Positions 1 through 8,151 are shown, counted from the stretch's first letter. The stretch: 48,671 nucleotides of DNA from an uncultured Coriobacteriaceae bacterium (GCA_949294735.1 CASFII010000003.1:1-48671); one strand, 5' to 3'. Numbers and translations are program-made. The notes: generated by a model from the letters alone, not told the origin.

Positions 1-282
1 GAATGGGGAGACCCGGGCTACGTTGTTGACGTGAACAATAAATCCGACAAGTCCATCTACGTAACGGTTCCCTCTGATGCGTGCTCCGTCAATGGCAAGA
101 TGGTCGATTTCTGGGGCGGCGAAGTCGTATTGCCTGGCAAGTTGGCAGAGGGCGCGTTCTTCTATGTCGATTCCGACAATGTCGCAAGCGTTAGCGAAAT
201 GACGAACGTCGAGATGGTTATTGAGGTCCGGGATAATGACACTTACGAGACGCTGGCATCTTACGATGTAACGTTGAACTAG
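1..282 (+). CDS. C-terminal end of a secreted/lipoprotein-type protein of unknown function (partial)
   Basis: The reading frame is open at the left edge (E-W-G-D-P-G-Y-V-V-D-V at the first codons) and runs about 93 codons to a TAG stop, so only the C-terminal part of a gene is present. The visible part alternates short beta-strand-like stretches (SIYVTVP, VEMVIEVRD, ASYDVTL) with acidic turns. That pattern resembles the beta-sandwich domains (DUF4352/DUF5067-like) at the end of many Gram-positive exported proteins. No cysteine pair, membrane segment or catalytic motif is visible. The GTG at 31 is an internal codon and not the start, because the frame continues upstream of it. The domain assignment is a guess from composition; the existence of the gene is well supported. 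Confidence 0.7.
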   Translation, partial: EWGDPGYVVDVNNKSDKSIYVTVPSDACSVNGKMVDFWGGEVVLPGKLAEGAFFYVDSDNVASVSEMTNVEMVIEVRDNDTYETLASYDVTLN

Positions 283-371
283 CAATTGCGGCTGCCGCGC
301 TTTCTTCTGGGCAGTTGCAGATGAAGCATGGGCTCTTATGAAGATCGGCTCTTCCACTTGATCTCGACGAT

Positions 372-407
372 ACCGAGCGGATTCGGAAAACGCCGGATCC
401 GCTCGGT
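372..407. terminator. Strong hairpin, probable terminator of the partial upstream gene
   Basis: A 15-bp stem (372-386 with 393-407, one G-T pair) closes a 6-base loop, aaaacg. It lies 90 bases after the stop of the partial gene. No T-tract follows on either strand, so intrinsic termination is uncertain. It may be a 3'-end-protecting or Rho-independent-like structure. Confidence 0.5.
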
Positions 408-562
408 CATTCAGCTCATCAGCACATCGCCGGGCGGCTGAGGCAAACGCGATTCAAGATTGAGCAACGCTACGGCCTGCCTATCAAATCAAACCAGCAG
501 GGCTGCGATCGCCGGACCCATTAGCGGTCTCCATCGCTTTGGTATTTGAAAAAGCTGCCGAG

Positions 563-660
563 ATCCCCCGCTCGTTTCTCTGTCTTCGTGCTTTCCGAAA
601 AGAGACATCTCCCAATCGCTGCCTGGATAAATTATTAGAAACGCGCGACGAGCGGGGGAT
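563..660. repeat. 13-bp perfect inverted repeat with 72-base spacer
   Basis: Bases 563-575 (atcccccgctcgt) are exactly complementary to 648-660. The spacing is too long for a terminator. It could close a structured RNA domain or mark the ends of a small degenerate element. There is no coding content between the arms. Confidence 0.5.
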
Positions 661-907
661 TAGAAAGGGCTTCTTCGGTTCTATTCGGTTCTATTCGCCC
701 CGTCTTCGCAAAAAATGGGAGCCTCTCGCCTTCGGCATGCGAAACCGAGAACTTTGTGCTCGGCACACAGATCGGAGTGTTTCCGTTTTTGCCCGTTTTG
801 GGCTAATACCCTAGGCGTTTCACGATGTTTCCCCAGGTTGCAGATTGTTTCATTGTTTTTTAGCCCAAAATTAGCCCATATTTGCCCGCATAGGGCCGTT
901 CAAGGGA

Positions 908-937
908 ATAAAAAAAGGCCAGACAACCGTCTGACCT
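908..937 (-). terminator. Rho-independent terminator of the initiator tRNA
   Basis: Read on the minus strand, a 9-bp stem (929-937 with 916-924, one G-U pair) with a GGUU loop is followed by a run of T (915 downwards). It begins ten bases after the CCA end of the tRNA gene, as expected for a monocistronic tRNA transcript. Confidence 0.85.
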
Positions 938-946
938 GATCTTTCA

Positions 947-1023
<77 letters not shown>

Positions 1024-1376
1024 ATGTTGGGAAGCCCGAACGACATTCCCATGGAAGAGCAAGCGAAAAATATACGCTCTTTCTAACCATTATGCAAGCA
1101 CTAATTTGCGAACAGGTAGGTAATCACAAAAACATCATATCTTTGCAAGAGAGTATGTCGGTAGCAGCAAAGGTGCAATTCTCGAAATACCTTTCGAACT
1201 CTCAATAAGGAGACCTGTCTTTTTCGAAGAAGCTAACAAACTCTTTTACGAAAGGATTTCCTGTGTGAAAAGAATGGGTTTCCGAATAAAAGTTACGTGA
1301 AGATTCCTTGTGTATTAACCAAAATGTAACCGTACGAACACACAGTCTCCCTGAGTTGAGAGTATCGTGCGCGGAG

Positions 1377-1643
1377 ATGGATAAGGTTTTACATTCTCGC
1401 AGCGGCAACGCATCGTCTATCACACCAAGCTCTCAAACGCTTGGGGAGAATGTTATGCACTTGCGCAAGAGTGCAGGAATCACAAAGTCTACCCTCAGTC
1501 TTATGGTGGGTATTGGGCGGCCATTCCTCAACAAAATTGAAAGTGGGACAGCCAATCCACGCCTAGAAGTCATCGAGCGTTTAGCTTCAGCGCTAGATAC
1601 CACGCCTCAAGATTTGATTACCCCACGCAAACACGTCTCGTAA
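1377..1643 (+). CDS. Small XRE-family (Cro/CI-type) helix-turn-helix DNA-binding protein
   Basis: The C-terminal 60 residues form a classic HTH_XRE domain: LGENVMHLRKSAGITKSTLS, then the recognition-helix region GIGRPFLNKIESG and the hydrophobic tail of helices 4-5 ending in DTTPQDLI. The protein is probably a single-domain transcriptional regulator with no sensing domain. The start is uncertain. ATG 1377 has a GGAG directly before it. A TTG at 1308 would add 23 residues. ATG 1455 has the best-spaced purine-rich site (ggggag) but would cut into helix 1 of the HTH. It stands alone between the tRNA and a promoter at 1673, and its target is not apparent. Confidence 0.75.
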   Translation: MDKVLHSRSGNASSITPSSQTLGENVMHLRKSAGITKSTLSLMVGIGRPFLNKIESGTANPRLEVIERLASALDTTPQDLITPRKHVS

Positions 1644-1672
1644 TTAAATAAACTATTCTGGAACTAAGAAGT

Positions 1673-1701
1673 TTGGGAATAGCTGTCTATTCAACTATAA
1701 T
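1673..1701 (+). promoter_or_regulatory. Sigma-70-type promoter for the 1788-4101 operon
   Basis: TTGGGA (1673-1678) and a perfect TATAAT (1696-1701) are separated by 17 bases. They lie 87 bases upstream of the ATG at 1788. Confidence 0.7.
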
Positions 1702-1787
1702 TTCACTGAAATGAAGCCTTAGAAAAACTGCTGGAGAGAATTGCTGATTTAGTCAGAATAAGCGCAATTCCTCAAGAAAGGATTGGT

Positions 1788-2675
1788 ATGTCTGAGGGTC
1801 TTGGTAAGCACGGTGTTGCAAAAGACATGGAAGTAGAAGAGGCAAAAAAGCCACTTTCAACAGGCGCTTGGATTGGCATTTCTGCTGTTGCCTTGGTGGC
1901 TGGTCTTTTGATCGGTACTTTTGTTCTTTCGGGAGTTGTTAATTCGGGTTCAGCGGTTTTAGGAAAGGCAACACTCAGCGAAAGCGATCTTGATTCGGTG
2001 GTAGCAACCTACACTTATGGAGGTCAGAACGTTGAGATAACTGCTAAAGATGTTATTCAGTATGTTGGTTATCCGCAGGGCGAAGACGGTTCTTATAACG
2101 TGCCTTCTGCTAGCGAAATTCTTAGTTGCGCCCAGGACAAACTTTTGTTGGGTGAAGCGGAGAAGCGCGGTATCACGGTAACGGATGACGAGGTCGCTGA
2201 ATTTGCTATTCAGACCATAGGCGAAAGTGATTTTTCTGTTATCGCTTCATACTATGGTCTTTCTGAAGAAGAAGCAAAAGTGCGCGTTTCAGAGTCTGCC
2301 ATGATTAGTAAGCTGCAAAACGAAGTAGTTTCTACCGAGGTTCCCGCAGGTGAGCCTGCTCCTCCTGCAGAACCTGAGTCAGGAGACTACACTGAGGCGA
2401 GCCCCGACTATGCCGAGTACATCATTGGGCTCGTGGGTGATGAATGGGATAGCGCTTCTGGAACCTGGGCACGTACTGATGGCGTCTATTATGCCGCTCT
2501 TGCGGACTACGATTTCACCAATGAAAGCGCAACGTACGAAGCAGCCGAAGCAGCCTATAACGTCGCATTCGAAGAGTATGCTGAGGTTTATACGGAAGTC
2601 ACTTCCGAATGGGAAGATTTCGTCCGCGGAATAGCTTCTAAGGCAACAATCAAGATTAACACCATGGCTTCGTAA
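1788..2675 (+). CDS. Membrane-anchored SurA-N-like (foldase-type) protein
   Basis: A 295-aa protein with a cytoplasmic N-terminus (about 25 residues), one membrane segment (about 28-51, WIGISAVALVAGLLIGTFVL) and an extracellular helical domain. The region at about 85-180 (KDVIQYVGYP...EILSCAQDKLLLGEAEKRGITVTDDEVAEFAIQ...) follows the SurA N-terminal / PrsA chaperone pattern: helix, 'LL..EA...GITVTDDEV', then a long helix. No parvulin PPIase domain follows. Instead there is an acidic tail rich in Glu, Tyr and Pro. It is therefore likely a holdase-type chaperone or a degenerate foldase, not an active isomerase. AAGAAAGGA before ATG 1788 is a good ribosome binding site. It is the first gene of an apparent operon with the next two genes (2-bp and 8-bp gaps). 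Confidence 0.75.
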   Translation: MSEGLGKHGVAKDMEVEEAKKPLSTGAWIGISAVALVAGLLIGTFVLSGVVNSGSAVLGKATLSESDLDSVVATYTYGGQNVEITAKDVIQYVGYPQGEDGSYNVPSASEILSCAQDKLLLGEAEKRGITVTDDEVAEFAIQTIGESDFSVIASYYGLSEEEAKVRVSESAMISKLQNEVVSTEVPAGEPAPPAEPESGDYTEASPDYAEYIIGLVGDEWDSASGTWARTDGVYYAALADYDFTNESATYEAAEAAYNVAFEEYAEVYTEVTSEWEDFVRGIASKATIKINTMAS

Positions 2676-2677
2676 TT

Positions 2678-3250
2678 TTGGGGTTAGAATCAAAAACAGA
2701 AACGAGAATCACAGAGGCTTTCGACGAGGCCTTTGCCAGTGCCATTCGACTCTTAAATGCTGAACACGATGCAGGTTATTTGAACCTGTATCGTCTGTTT
2801 CCTATTGTGTCCATGGTGTTGGGTAATAGGGTTCAGGTTGGAAATGCATCGCGATTTATCTACCATTACGCAAAAAGCCAAGGGTACGACATCCCTCCCT
2901 ATCCCTTGGCGGGCTCAGGGGAAATCAAAAAATTCTTTGCAGACGAGGGCGTGGAAAATCTTCCAACTTGGTATAAAAAGGTCGGTTTTACCGAGCGTGA
3001 ATATGAACACGCTCATGAATATACGCTGGTGTCTGTCAGAGGAAGAAATGCGGATCGGACCGCATTTTTGATTGACGTATATCTTCGAAATTGGCCTCAG
3101 TTTGTGCCTTTGGTAGAAAGTAAGATTGATACAGTTTTACGCGGGGAAGTCCTCGCACGGTTTTTGAATGCTGTCATGAATGCTGCATTAGATGAGCGAC
3201 AGACAGATTCCAAAAATCCGGCAATCCACTTAGTTCGTTTTGAGTTGTAG
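2678..3250 (+). CDS. Conserved-looking protein of unknown function
   Basis: A 190-aa soluble protein with no membrane segment, signal peptide or cysteine motif. It begins with TTG two bases after the stop of the preceding gene, without a clear Shine-Dalgarno, so translation is probably coupled. It has an acidic amphipathic N-terminal helix (ETRITEAFDEAFASAIRLLN), an aromatic middle (YLNLYRLFPIVSMVLGN, RFIYHYAKSQGYDIPPYP) and a C-terminal helical part (FVPLVESKIDTVLRGEVLAR). I do not recognise the family. Position suggests a role shared with the adjacent foldase-like protein or rRNA methyltransferase, but this may be coincidental. The start could also be a later codon. Confidence 0.65.
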   Translation: MGLESKTETRITEAFDEAFASAIRLLNAEHDAGYLNLYRLFPIVSMVLGNRVQVGNASRFIYHYAKSQGYDIPPYPLAGSGEIKKFFADEGVENLPTWYKKVGFTEREYEHAHEYTLVSVRGRNADRTAFLIDVYLRNWPQFVPLVESKIDTVLRGEVLARFLNAVMNAALDERQTDSKNPAIHLVRFEL

Positions 3251-3258
3251 GGAAGAGC

Positions 3259-4101
3259 ATGGACACACGGAAACTTGCACGATTTAAGGGAAGTGAGCAT
3301 CTTCTTGCATGCCCCGTATGCGGCGAGCCTCTTTCCCTTTCAGGCGTGTCGTTAGTTTGCGTACACGGGCACAGGTTTGACATTGCACGCCAGGGTTACG
3401 TGAACCTGTTGCAAAGCGGTGTGCATTCTGAAGTATATGACCGGGCCTCCTTTGAAAACCGTCGTCAGGTATTCGAAAGCGGATTGTATAATCCGCTGAC
3501 ACTAGCGCTCGAAACGATTCTCTTGCAAGTTTCTCCATCTTTACCCGTTGTGGATGCTGGTTGCGGAGAAGGGTACTTTGATCGGATTCTCGCATCTTCG
3601 ATAGGGGTGCCCCTATGCGCCTTTGATATTTCGAAAGACTCTATACGTCTTGCAGCAACCGAAGATGCCGAGGATGGGATTTTGTGGTTTGTGGCCGATC
3701 TCGCCGACATTCCGCTACTTGATAAGAGTGTTAGCTGCGTGCTCGATATCTTTTCTCCTGCAAACTATGCCGAGTTTGGGCGAATATTGGTTTCTGGGGG
3801 CATTGTGGTAAAGGTGGTACCTACAAAAAACCATCTGCACGAGCTTCGTGAACGTGCGAGCAGTGATTTGCGTGGACGCGGAGAATATTCCAACACGCGT
3901 GTTGTTGATCACTTCGAAAAATTCTGCATGTTGCTTGATAGACAGGTTGTTACTAATCGTGCGGAGGTTGGCGAAGAAGCACTACGAGCGCTCGTTCATA
4001 TGACGCCCCTCTTGTTTAATGTGGATGTAACTAAGCTTATGTGGGATGACCTTACGAAAGTCACCATGGAGGCAGAGGTTCTAGTGGGGCAATTAAAGTA
4101 G
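3259..4101 (+). CDS. rlmA: RlmA-family 23S rRNA (guanine-N1) methyltransferase
   Basis: A 280-aa protein with the two-part RlmA layout. The N-terminal zinc ribbon has ligands C18, C21, C34 and H38 (ACPVCGEPL ... LVCVHGHRFD), followed by the family signature FDIARQGYVNLL. The SAM-binding Rossmann fold has motif I at about 97-107 (VVDAGCGEGYF). RlmA enzymes methylate N1 of G745 (RlmAI) or G748 (RlmAII, linked to tylosin resistance) in helix 35 of 23S rRNA. The Gram-positive context favours the RlmAII type, but the sequence alone does not settle which base is modified. It lies 8 bp after the upstream gene, with GGAAGAG as ribosome binding site, and the operon ends at the hairpin directly at its stop codon. 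Confidence 0.9.
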   Translation: MDTRKLARFKGSEHLLACPVCGEPLSLSGVSLVCVHGHRFDIARQGYVNLLQSGVHSEVYDRASFENRRQVFESGLYNPLTLALETILLQVSPSLPVVDAGCGEGYFDRILASSIGVPLCAFDISKDSIRLAATEDAEDGILWFVADLADIPLLDKSVSCVLDIFSPANYAEFGRILVSGGIVVKVVPTKNHLHELRERASSDLRGRGEYSNTRVVDHFEKFCMLLDRQVVTNRAEVGEEALRALVHMTPLLFNVDVTKLMWDDLTKVTMEAEVLVGQLK

Positions 4102-4125
4102 GAGCACCGCAATAAACGGTGCTCC
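4101..4125. terminator. Hairpin between convergent genes
   Basis: A 9-bp perfect stem (4101-4109 with 4117-4125) and 7-base loop start on the last base of the rlmA stop codon. There is no strong T-tract. Its position between convergent genes fits a terminator. Confidence 0.6.
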
Positions 4126-4176
4126 GAATAGCGGGACTACGGTACTCTTCTCTCAATGCGCTTTAATAACGCCAGC

Positions 4177-4704
4177 CTAAAATGTTTCGAAGGTCACCAT
4201 GCTCTCTAGGTCTTTGCGCTTGGCGTGGTTTGATTCAGGTTCAGCTACTGGATGTCCAACCATAAAAAGTTCAACCAGTCTGTAGCTAGCGGGTACGTTG
4301 AAGTGCTTTCGCACAAGGCGAGGATCAAAGGCGCCTACCCAACAGCTAGCTAGACCCAGACTGGCAGCGGCGTTTTCCATGTTGGTAAGGGCAATGGTGG
4401 TGTCAATATCACCAAAGTCGCACGTTTCAGGACCGTGGCTTGGCACAGGATGGCTCGATTCTGCGAAGTCATATGCAGCAATAATGACAGTTGGTGCTCC
4501 GTAGCGGCAACGGGTACATTCGTCGATTTTTGCGAGCCCTTCTTCACTTTGAACGACGCAGAATTTGCTTGGTTGAGAGTTTCTGGCTGAAGGAGAAAGC
4601 TGTGTTGCTTTCAAGATAGCTTCAAGCTCTTCTTTAGTTAGTTGCGTTTCTGCATAACCGCGGCAGGAGTAACGTTTTTCGAGCAGATTCAAATAATCTT
4701 CCAT
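4177..4704 (-). CDS. Nitroreductase-family FMN oxidoreductase
   Basis: A 175-aa protein of the short nitroreductase type. The N-terminal FMN-phosphate binding pattern is ..KRYSCRGY..., followed by LSPSARNSQPSKFCVV, the central DTTIALTNMENAAASLGLASCWVG helix/turn that lines the flavin, and the C-terminal FMVGHP strand. Family members use NAD(P)H to reduce nitro groups, quinones or other substrates as homodimers, and the substrate cannot be read from sequence. Length is normal for the compact subgroup. AGGAGG sits just upstream of the ATG (complement of 4709-4714). It is transcribed alone, convergent to rlmA. Confidence 0.9.
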   Translation of the reverse strand: MEDYLNLLEKRYSCRGYAETQLTKEELEAILKATQLSPSARNSQPSKFCVVQSEEGLAKIDECTRCRYGAPTVIIAAYDFAESSHPVPSHGPETCDFGDIDTTIALTNMENAAASLGLASCWVGAFDPRLVRKHFNVPASYRLVELFMVGHPVAEPESNHAKRKDLESMVTFETF

Positions 4705-4859
4705 AGAAGCCTCCTTACGATTTGCTTGAGGATAGGGTAAGTATACAGCGCACAGAAGTGCTAAGCTATGAGTTTGTTACCGCAAGACACGCATAGCAGA
4801 CAAGAGACAGTGGCGTACAACTGCCTCTGCCGCGAACGTTCCAAACAAAGGAGTTATGC

Positions 4860-5414
4860 ATGATATCTCGAGATGACGCATTGGAGTTGTTGAAGAAATA
4901 CAACAAAGAAGAGTTTCACATTCATCACGGACTCATGGTTGAAGGCACTATGCGCTACTTTGCCGAAAAACTTGGGTATGGTGATGAGGCGGATTTTTGG
5001 GCAACCGTTGGGCTTTTGCATGATATTGATTTCGAAATGTGGCCTGATGAGCATTGTAAAAAGGCGCCCGAGCTTCTGAGGGAAGCTAGCGTTGATGAGC
5101 GTATGATTCATGCAGTGGTTTCTCATGCATATGGTCTTTGTTCTGATGTTAAGCCTGAGCACGAAATGGAAAAGGTTTTGTTTGCGTGCGACGAGCTTAC
5201 GGGACTCATAGGGGCGGCTGCGCTCATGCGTCCTTCTAAAAGCTGTCAGGACATGGAGCTTAAGTCGCTAAAGAAGAAGTTTAAGGACAAGAAGTTTGCG
5301 GCAGGGTGCAACCGCGAAGTTATTAAGCAGGGAGCAGAAATGCTTGGATGGGATTTAGATACGCTGCTTTCCGAAACGCTAGAAGCAATGAAAACCTGCG
5401 AAGATGCAGCCTAA
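4860..5414 (+). CDS. HD-domain (HDIG-type) metal-dependent hydrolase
   Basis: A 184-aa protein carrying the HD metal-binding pattern H...HD...H...D: H23 (HIHHG), H54-D55 (GLLHDIDFE), H89 (VVSHAYG) and D111 (ACDELTG). HD proteins of this small size are typically phosphohydrolases acting on nucleotides or related phosphoesters. Members of this subgroup are annotated only as 'HD domain-containing', so no substrate is proposed. AAAGGAG precedes the ATG with normal spacing. It is a single-gene unit followed by a long imperfect hairpin. Confidence 0.85.
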   Translation: MISRDDALELLKKYNKEEFHIHHGLMVEGTMRYFAEKLGYGDEADFWATVGLLHDIDFEMWPDEHCKKAPELLREASVDERMIHAVVSHAYGLCSDVKPEHEMEKVLFACDELTGLIGAAALMRPSKSCQDMELKSLKKKFKDKKFAAGCNREVIKQGAEMLGWDLDTLLSETLEAMKTCEDAA

Positions 5415-5440
5415 AGCTAATTCTTTTGTCTTACGAGTTC

Positions 5441-5488
5441 AATAGATAGGCCAGGCGGGCAGTACTGTCCTTTCCTGGCTTACCTATT
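5441..5488. terminator. Imperfect hairpin between convergent genes
   Basis: A stem of about 15 bp (5441-5455 with 5474-5488, one mismatch and one G-T pair) lies between the convergent HD-protein and YqeY genes. It probably serves as a bidirectional terminator. The T-tract is weak. Confidence 0.5.
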
Positions 5489-5542
5489 ATGGAAAACTAC
5501 TCTTGGAGCGAGAGCTATTACTTGAACTCAGGCTCTTGTTGA

Positions 5543-5986
5543 TTAGTTAAGACGTTTTTGCAGTTCCGAAGCAGCTGTTGCTTTGTCAAAGTTTCCCCCC
5601 GTCTTTTTTGTGAGAGCGCCCATAACACGTCCCATCTCTTTTTTGGAGGTGGCACCTGTTTCGGTTAAGACTTCGTCAATGAGTGCAAACAGTTCTTCGC
5701 CCGCAACCTGCTTAGGTAGATAGCCTTCAAGAATTTCTACCTGCTGCGTTAAGAGGACGGTGCGTTCTTGATTGTTGGCAGCCTTAATGGAGCCTTCAAG
5801 AGTCTCGTTCGTCTGCTTCAGAACGCGTTTAATCATGGCGTCTACGTCGGGTTCGGTAATTTCGCGGCGTTCGTTAACCTCAATGTTTTTGAGCTCAGTA
5901 AGCACCTGGCGAAGAATGTCGCGACGTGGGTTATCATGCGCCTTCATGGCGTTTTTGATTTCTTCTTGTAAGGATGAATAAAGCAT
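5543..5986 (-). CDS. GatB/YqeY domain protein
   Basis: A 147-aa protein matching stand-alone YqeY proteins along its length. The N-terminal helical half has LQEEIKNAMKAHDNPRRDILRQVLTELKNIEV. The C-terminal tail-like domain has EILEGYLPKQVAGEELFALIDEVL...GATSKKEMGRVMGALTKK. The C-terminal domain resembles the tRNA-binding tail of GatB, subunit B of the amidotransferase. The cellular role of free YqeY is not firmly established, though tRNA binding is usually inferred. GGAGT precedes the start on the minus strand. It is monocistronic, divergent from tRNA-Phe. Confidence 0.9.
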   Translation of the reverse strand: MLYSSLQEEIKNAMKAHDNPRRDILRQVLTELKNIEVNERREITEPDVDAMIKRVLKQTNETLEGSIKAANNQERTVLLTQQVEILEGYLPKQVAGEELFALIDEVLTETGATSKKEMGRVMGALTKKTGGNFDKATAASELQKRLN

Positions 5987-6088
5987 AGTTACTCCTTCAT
6001 GACGTGTTTATCAGTATAGCAAGTACCGTTTGTTATGAGGTATTTCTTTCGCGAAACCTGGTCCCGAAAATTCACAAACACTTTTTTC

Positions 6089-6117
6089 TTGACCTAGCCA
6101 GGAAGTGTCGGTACAAT
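6089..6117 (+). promoter_or_regulatory. Promoter of tRNA-Phe
   Basis: TTGACC (6089-6094) and TACAAT (6112-6117) are separated by 17 bases, ending 28 bases before the tRNA. This is a near-consensus housekeeping promoter. Confidence 0.8.
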
Positions 6118-6145
6118 ACCGACCTGCGCTTATCAAGCGTCTTCT

Positions 6146-6221
6146 GGTCGGGTAGCTCAGTTGGTAGAGCAGGGGACTGAAAATCCCCGTGCCGAGGGTT
6201 CGAGTCCCCCTCCGACCACCA
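6146..6221 (+). tRNA. tRNA-Phe (GAA anticodon)
   Basis: A 76-nt cloverleaf with encoded CCA. The acceptor stem GGTCGGG pairs with TCCGACC. The anticodon loop CTGAAAA gives GAA, and the T-arm contains GGTTCGAGTC. It has its own promoter and terminator. Confidence 0.95.
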
Positions 6222-6233
6222 TTTAAAAAAGAG

Positions 6234-6272
6234 ACCCCTTTTGACGTAATACCAGGTCAAGAGGGGTTTTTC
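6234..6272 (+). terminator. Rho-independent terminator after tRNA-Phe
   Basis: A 12-bp stem (6234-6245 with 6256-6267, one G-T pair), a 10-base loop and a following T-run (6267-6271). Confidence 0.85.
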
Positions 6273-6414
6273 TTTGGTTTTCTGCTAGCGGAAAGTTCTA
6301 TGCTTTTTGTCCTACAAGCCTCCTATAACCCTACTTTTTCGTTTCTTTTGGTACTTTTTGGTACCTTTCAGCTCCTTTTTGTGTTTGGGTATCCGCTTTT
6401 GCTCAAGAGCTAAT

Positions 6415-6612
6415 TTATTCAATGAGGTCATAGGTTTTATAAAGTGACAGCAAATTTTGATACGTCACTTTTTGTGCGAAGAGTTGGCGAAAGGTCGCGG
6501 ATTTGGTTTTACCTTGCGCACTGAGTGCATCCATTTGTTGAACTATATGAGCGTATTCTTCCTGTACCGCAGTAAGCATTTTTTCAAAATTATCTAAGCG
6601 CTTGGTGTCCAT
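6415..6612 (-). CDS. Small helical protein of unknown function (65 aa)
   Basis: A 65-residue protein with an ideal ribosome binding site on the minus strand (AAGGAG, six bases before ATG), which makes it a likely real gene despite its size. It is predicted entirely helical: an N-terminal amphipathic helix (LDNFEKMLTAVQEEYAHIVQQMD) and a second one around FRQLFAQKVTYQNLLSLYK. There is no cysteine, signal peptide or membrane segment. It starts close to, and divergent from, the exonuclease III gene. I do not recognise a family. Confidence 0.65.
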   Translation of the reverse strand: MDTKRLDNFEKMLTAVQEEYAHIVQQMDALSAQGKTKSATFRQLFAQKVTYQNLLSLYKTYDLIE

Positions 6613-6695
6613 GGAAGGCTCCTTCTGCGTTGAAAGCTAAGGTTGACGTTCCTTTCGGCTATACTACCCATGGTACTTTATTGAAAGGGAAAACA

Positions 6696-7535
6696 GTGCG
6701 ATTTATTTCTTGGAACGTGAACGGTTTGCGGGCTGTTCTGAAAAAGGACTTCGCCTCTATCTTTGAAACGTTTGATGCCGATATTTTTGCTGTTCAAGAA
6801 ACAAAACTCCAGGAGGGTCAAGTTGAGCTCGATTTTCCTGAGTATCACACCTTCTGGAGCTATGCAGAAAAGAAAGGGTATTCAGGTACAGCTGTTTTCA
6901 CTAAGGAAGAGCCGCTTCAAGTGCTGCACGGGTTGGGCTCTCCCCATCTTGATACCGAAGGGCGCATAACGGCACTGGAATTTCCCCAGTTCTGGTTTGT
7001 AGATGTGTACACCCCCAACGCTCAACCAGAACTTGCGCGCATTGTGTATCGCATGGAATGGGATGACGCGTTCCGTGATTTTTGCAAAGGCTTAGAGGAA
7101 GGTGCTTTGCCAGCAGGTGTCCCAGCAGAAAGAAGAGGAGACTTTGGCAATCTTATTCTCACTCAAGCGGGAGAACAGGCGAACCCTAAACCTGTAGTAA
7201 TGTGTGGCGATTTCAATGTTGCCCATAACGAAATTGACTTGAAAAATCCTGGCCCTAATCGCGGAAAAGCAGGTTTTTCCGATGAAGAGCGTGGCAAGTT
7301 TAATGAACTTTTGGATGCAGGGTTTACCGACACCTTCCGCACACTGCATCCTAATACAGAGGGTGCGTATTCATGGTGGAGTTATCGATTTAATGCGCGA
7401 GCCAACAATGCAGGATGGCGCATTGACTATTTCTTGGTAAGTGACAAACTTGCTTCCGATATTGAAACAGCGAGCATTTATTCTGAAGTATTTGGAAGCG
7501 ATCATTGTCCAGTTGGTCTTGAGCTGAAAATATAG
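6696..7535 (+). CDS. Exodeoxyribonuclease III (AP endonuclease, ExoA/Xth family)
   Basis: Endonuclease/exonuclease/phosphatase-fold DNA repair enzyme that cleaves 5' to abasic sites and trims 3' blocking groups. Visible motifs in order: [11 protein letters not shown] (metal/phosphate-binding Asn), FAVQETKLQ (metal-binding Glu), [22 protein letters not shown] (Asp/Asn pair), [20 protein letters not shown] and the C-terminal [10 protein letters not shown] (Asp-His catalytic pair). I place the start at GTG 6696 (AAAGGGA five bases upstream). An in-frame TTG at 6630 would add 22 residues that are not family-like. At 279 aa it is somewhat longer than usual because of about 28 extra residues before the MCGDFN motif (around [20 protein letters not shown]). 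Confidence 0.92.
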   Translation: MRFISWNVNGLRAVLKKDFASIFETFDADIFAVQETKLQEGQVELDFPEYHTFWSYAEKKGYSGTAVFTKEEPLQVLHGLGSPHLDTEGRITALEFPQFWFVDVYTPNAQPELARIVYRMEWDDAFRDFCKGLEEGALPAGVPAERRGDFGNLILTQAGEQANPKPVVMCGDFNVAHNEIDLKNPGPNRGKAGFSDEERGKFNELLDAGFTDTFRTLHPNTEGAYSWWSYRFNARANNAGWRIDYFLVSDKLASDIETASIYSEVFGSDHCPVGLELKI

Positions 7536-7563
7536 TCTCAGAGCACAGACGAGCGGAGAAGTT

Positions 7564-8130
7564 ATGGATAAAGCAAAAATTGAAGAGGGTGTACGGCTTA
7601 TTCTTGAGGGCGTTGGCGAAGATCCAAATCGTGAAGGCTTGCTCAATACGCCTGCGCGCGTTGCCCGTATGTACGAAGAAGTGTTTGCTGGGCTAACCGA
7701 AGACCCTTCGAAGCATTTTGAAGTTACTTTTGATGAGCATCACGAAGAAATGGTGCTCGTTCGTGACATTCCTTTCTATTCGATGTGCGAACATCATTTG
7801 GTGCCGTTCTTTGGCATGGCTCACGTTGCCTATATTCCTTCTGCTGACGGACGTATCTGTGGCCTTTCTAAAATAGCTCGACTAGTGGACGCGTTTGCAA
7901 AGCGTCCTCAGGTGCAGGAGCGGTTAACTTCGCAAATTGCGGATACTCTTATAGAAAATCTTCATCCGCAAGGAGTGATTGTGGTGCTGGAGGCAGAACA
8001 CATGTGCATGAGCATGCGTGGCATAAAAAAGCCTGGAGCCAAAACCACTACGAGTGCCGTGCGTGGTGTGTTTGAACGGAGTCAGGCTACGCGCGCCGAA
8101 GCGCTTTCACTGATTTTTGCTCGTCGGTAA
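7564..8130 (+). CDS. folE: GTP cyclohydrolase I (FolE)
   Basis: Converts GTP to 7,8-dihydroneopterin triphosphate, the first step of tetrahydrofolate (and pterin) synthesis. The 188-aa length is typical. The zinc site is complete: C75, H78 ([12 protein letters not shown]) and C148 ([10 protein letters not shown]). The family patterns [17 protein letters not shown] and [17 protein letters not shown] are intact. GGAGAAGTT precedes ATG 7564. It follows the exonuclease gene by 28 bases and precedes the ACT gene by 21, so the three may be co-transcribed. No other folate genes are in the window. Confidence 0.95.
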   Translation: MDKAKIEEGVRLILEGVGEDPNREGLLNTPARVARMYEEVFAGLTEDPSKHFEVTFDEHHEEMVLVRDIPFYSMCEHHLVPFFGMAHVAYIPSADGRICGLSKIARLVDAFAKRPQVQERLTSQIADTLIENLHPQGVIVVLEAEHMCMSMRGIKKPGAKTTTSAVRGVFERSQATRAEALSLIFARR

Positions 8131-8151
8131 ATCGGCAGAGAGGAAAGAACC

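Larger units (their letters stand above)
283..907. other. Gene-poor, repeat-rich intergenic region
   Basis: About 625 bases contain no convincing gene. Short open frames occur (539-814, 715-939 on plus), but they lack ribosome binding sites and look like chance Arg/Cys/Phe-rich translations. The stretch instead holds several inverted repeats: a long hairpin at 372-407, a 13-bp perfect inverted repeat at 563-575/648-660, and a 10-bp inverted repeat at 796-805/861-870. A 10-bp tandem duplication (ggttctattc) lies around 679-698. It could be the remnant of an element next to the tRNA gene, or a structured non-coding region. I see no integrase or att duplication. Confidence 0.5.

Noticed and set aside
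715..939. Small plus-strand frames in the region before the tRNA
   Set aside because: No Shine-Dalgarno, improbable composition, and the end runs into the tRNA terminator.
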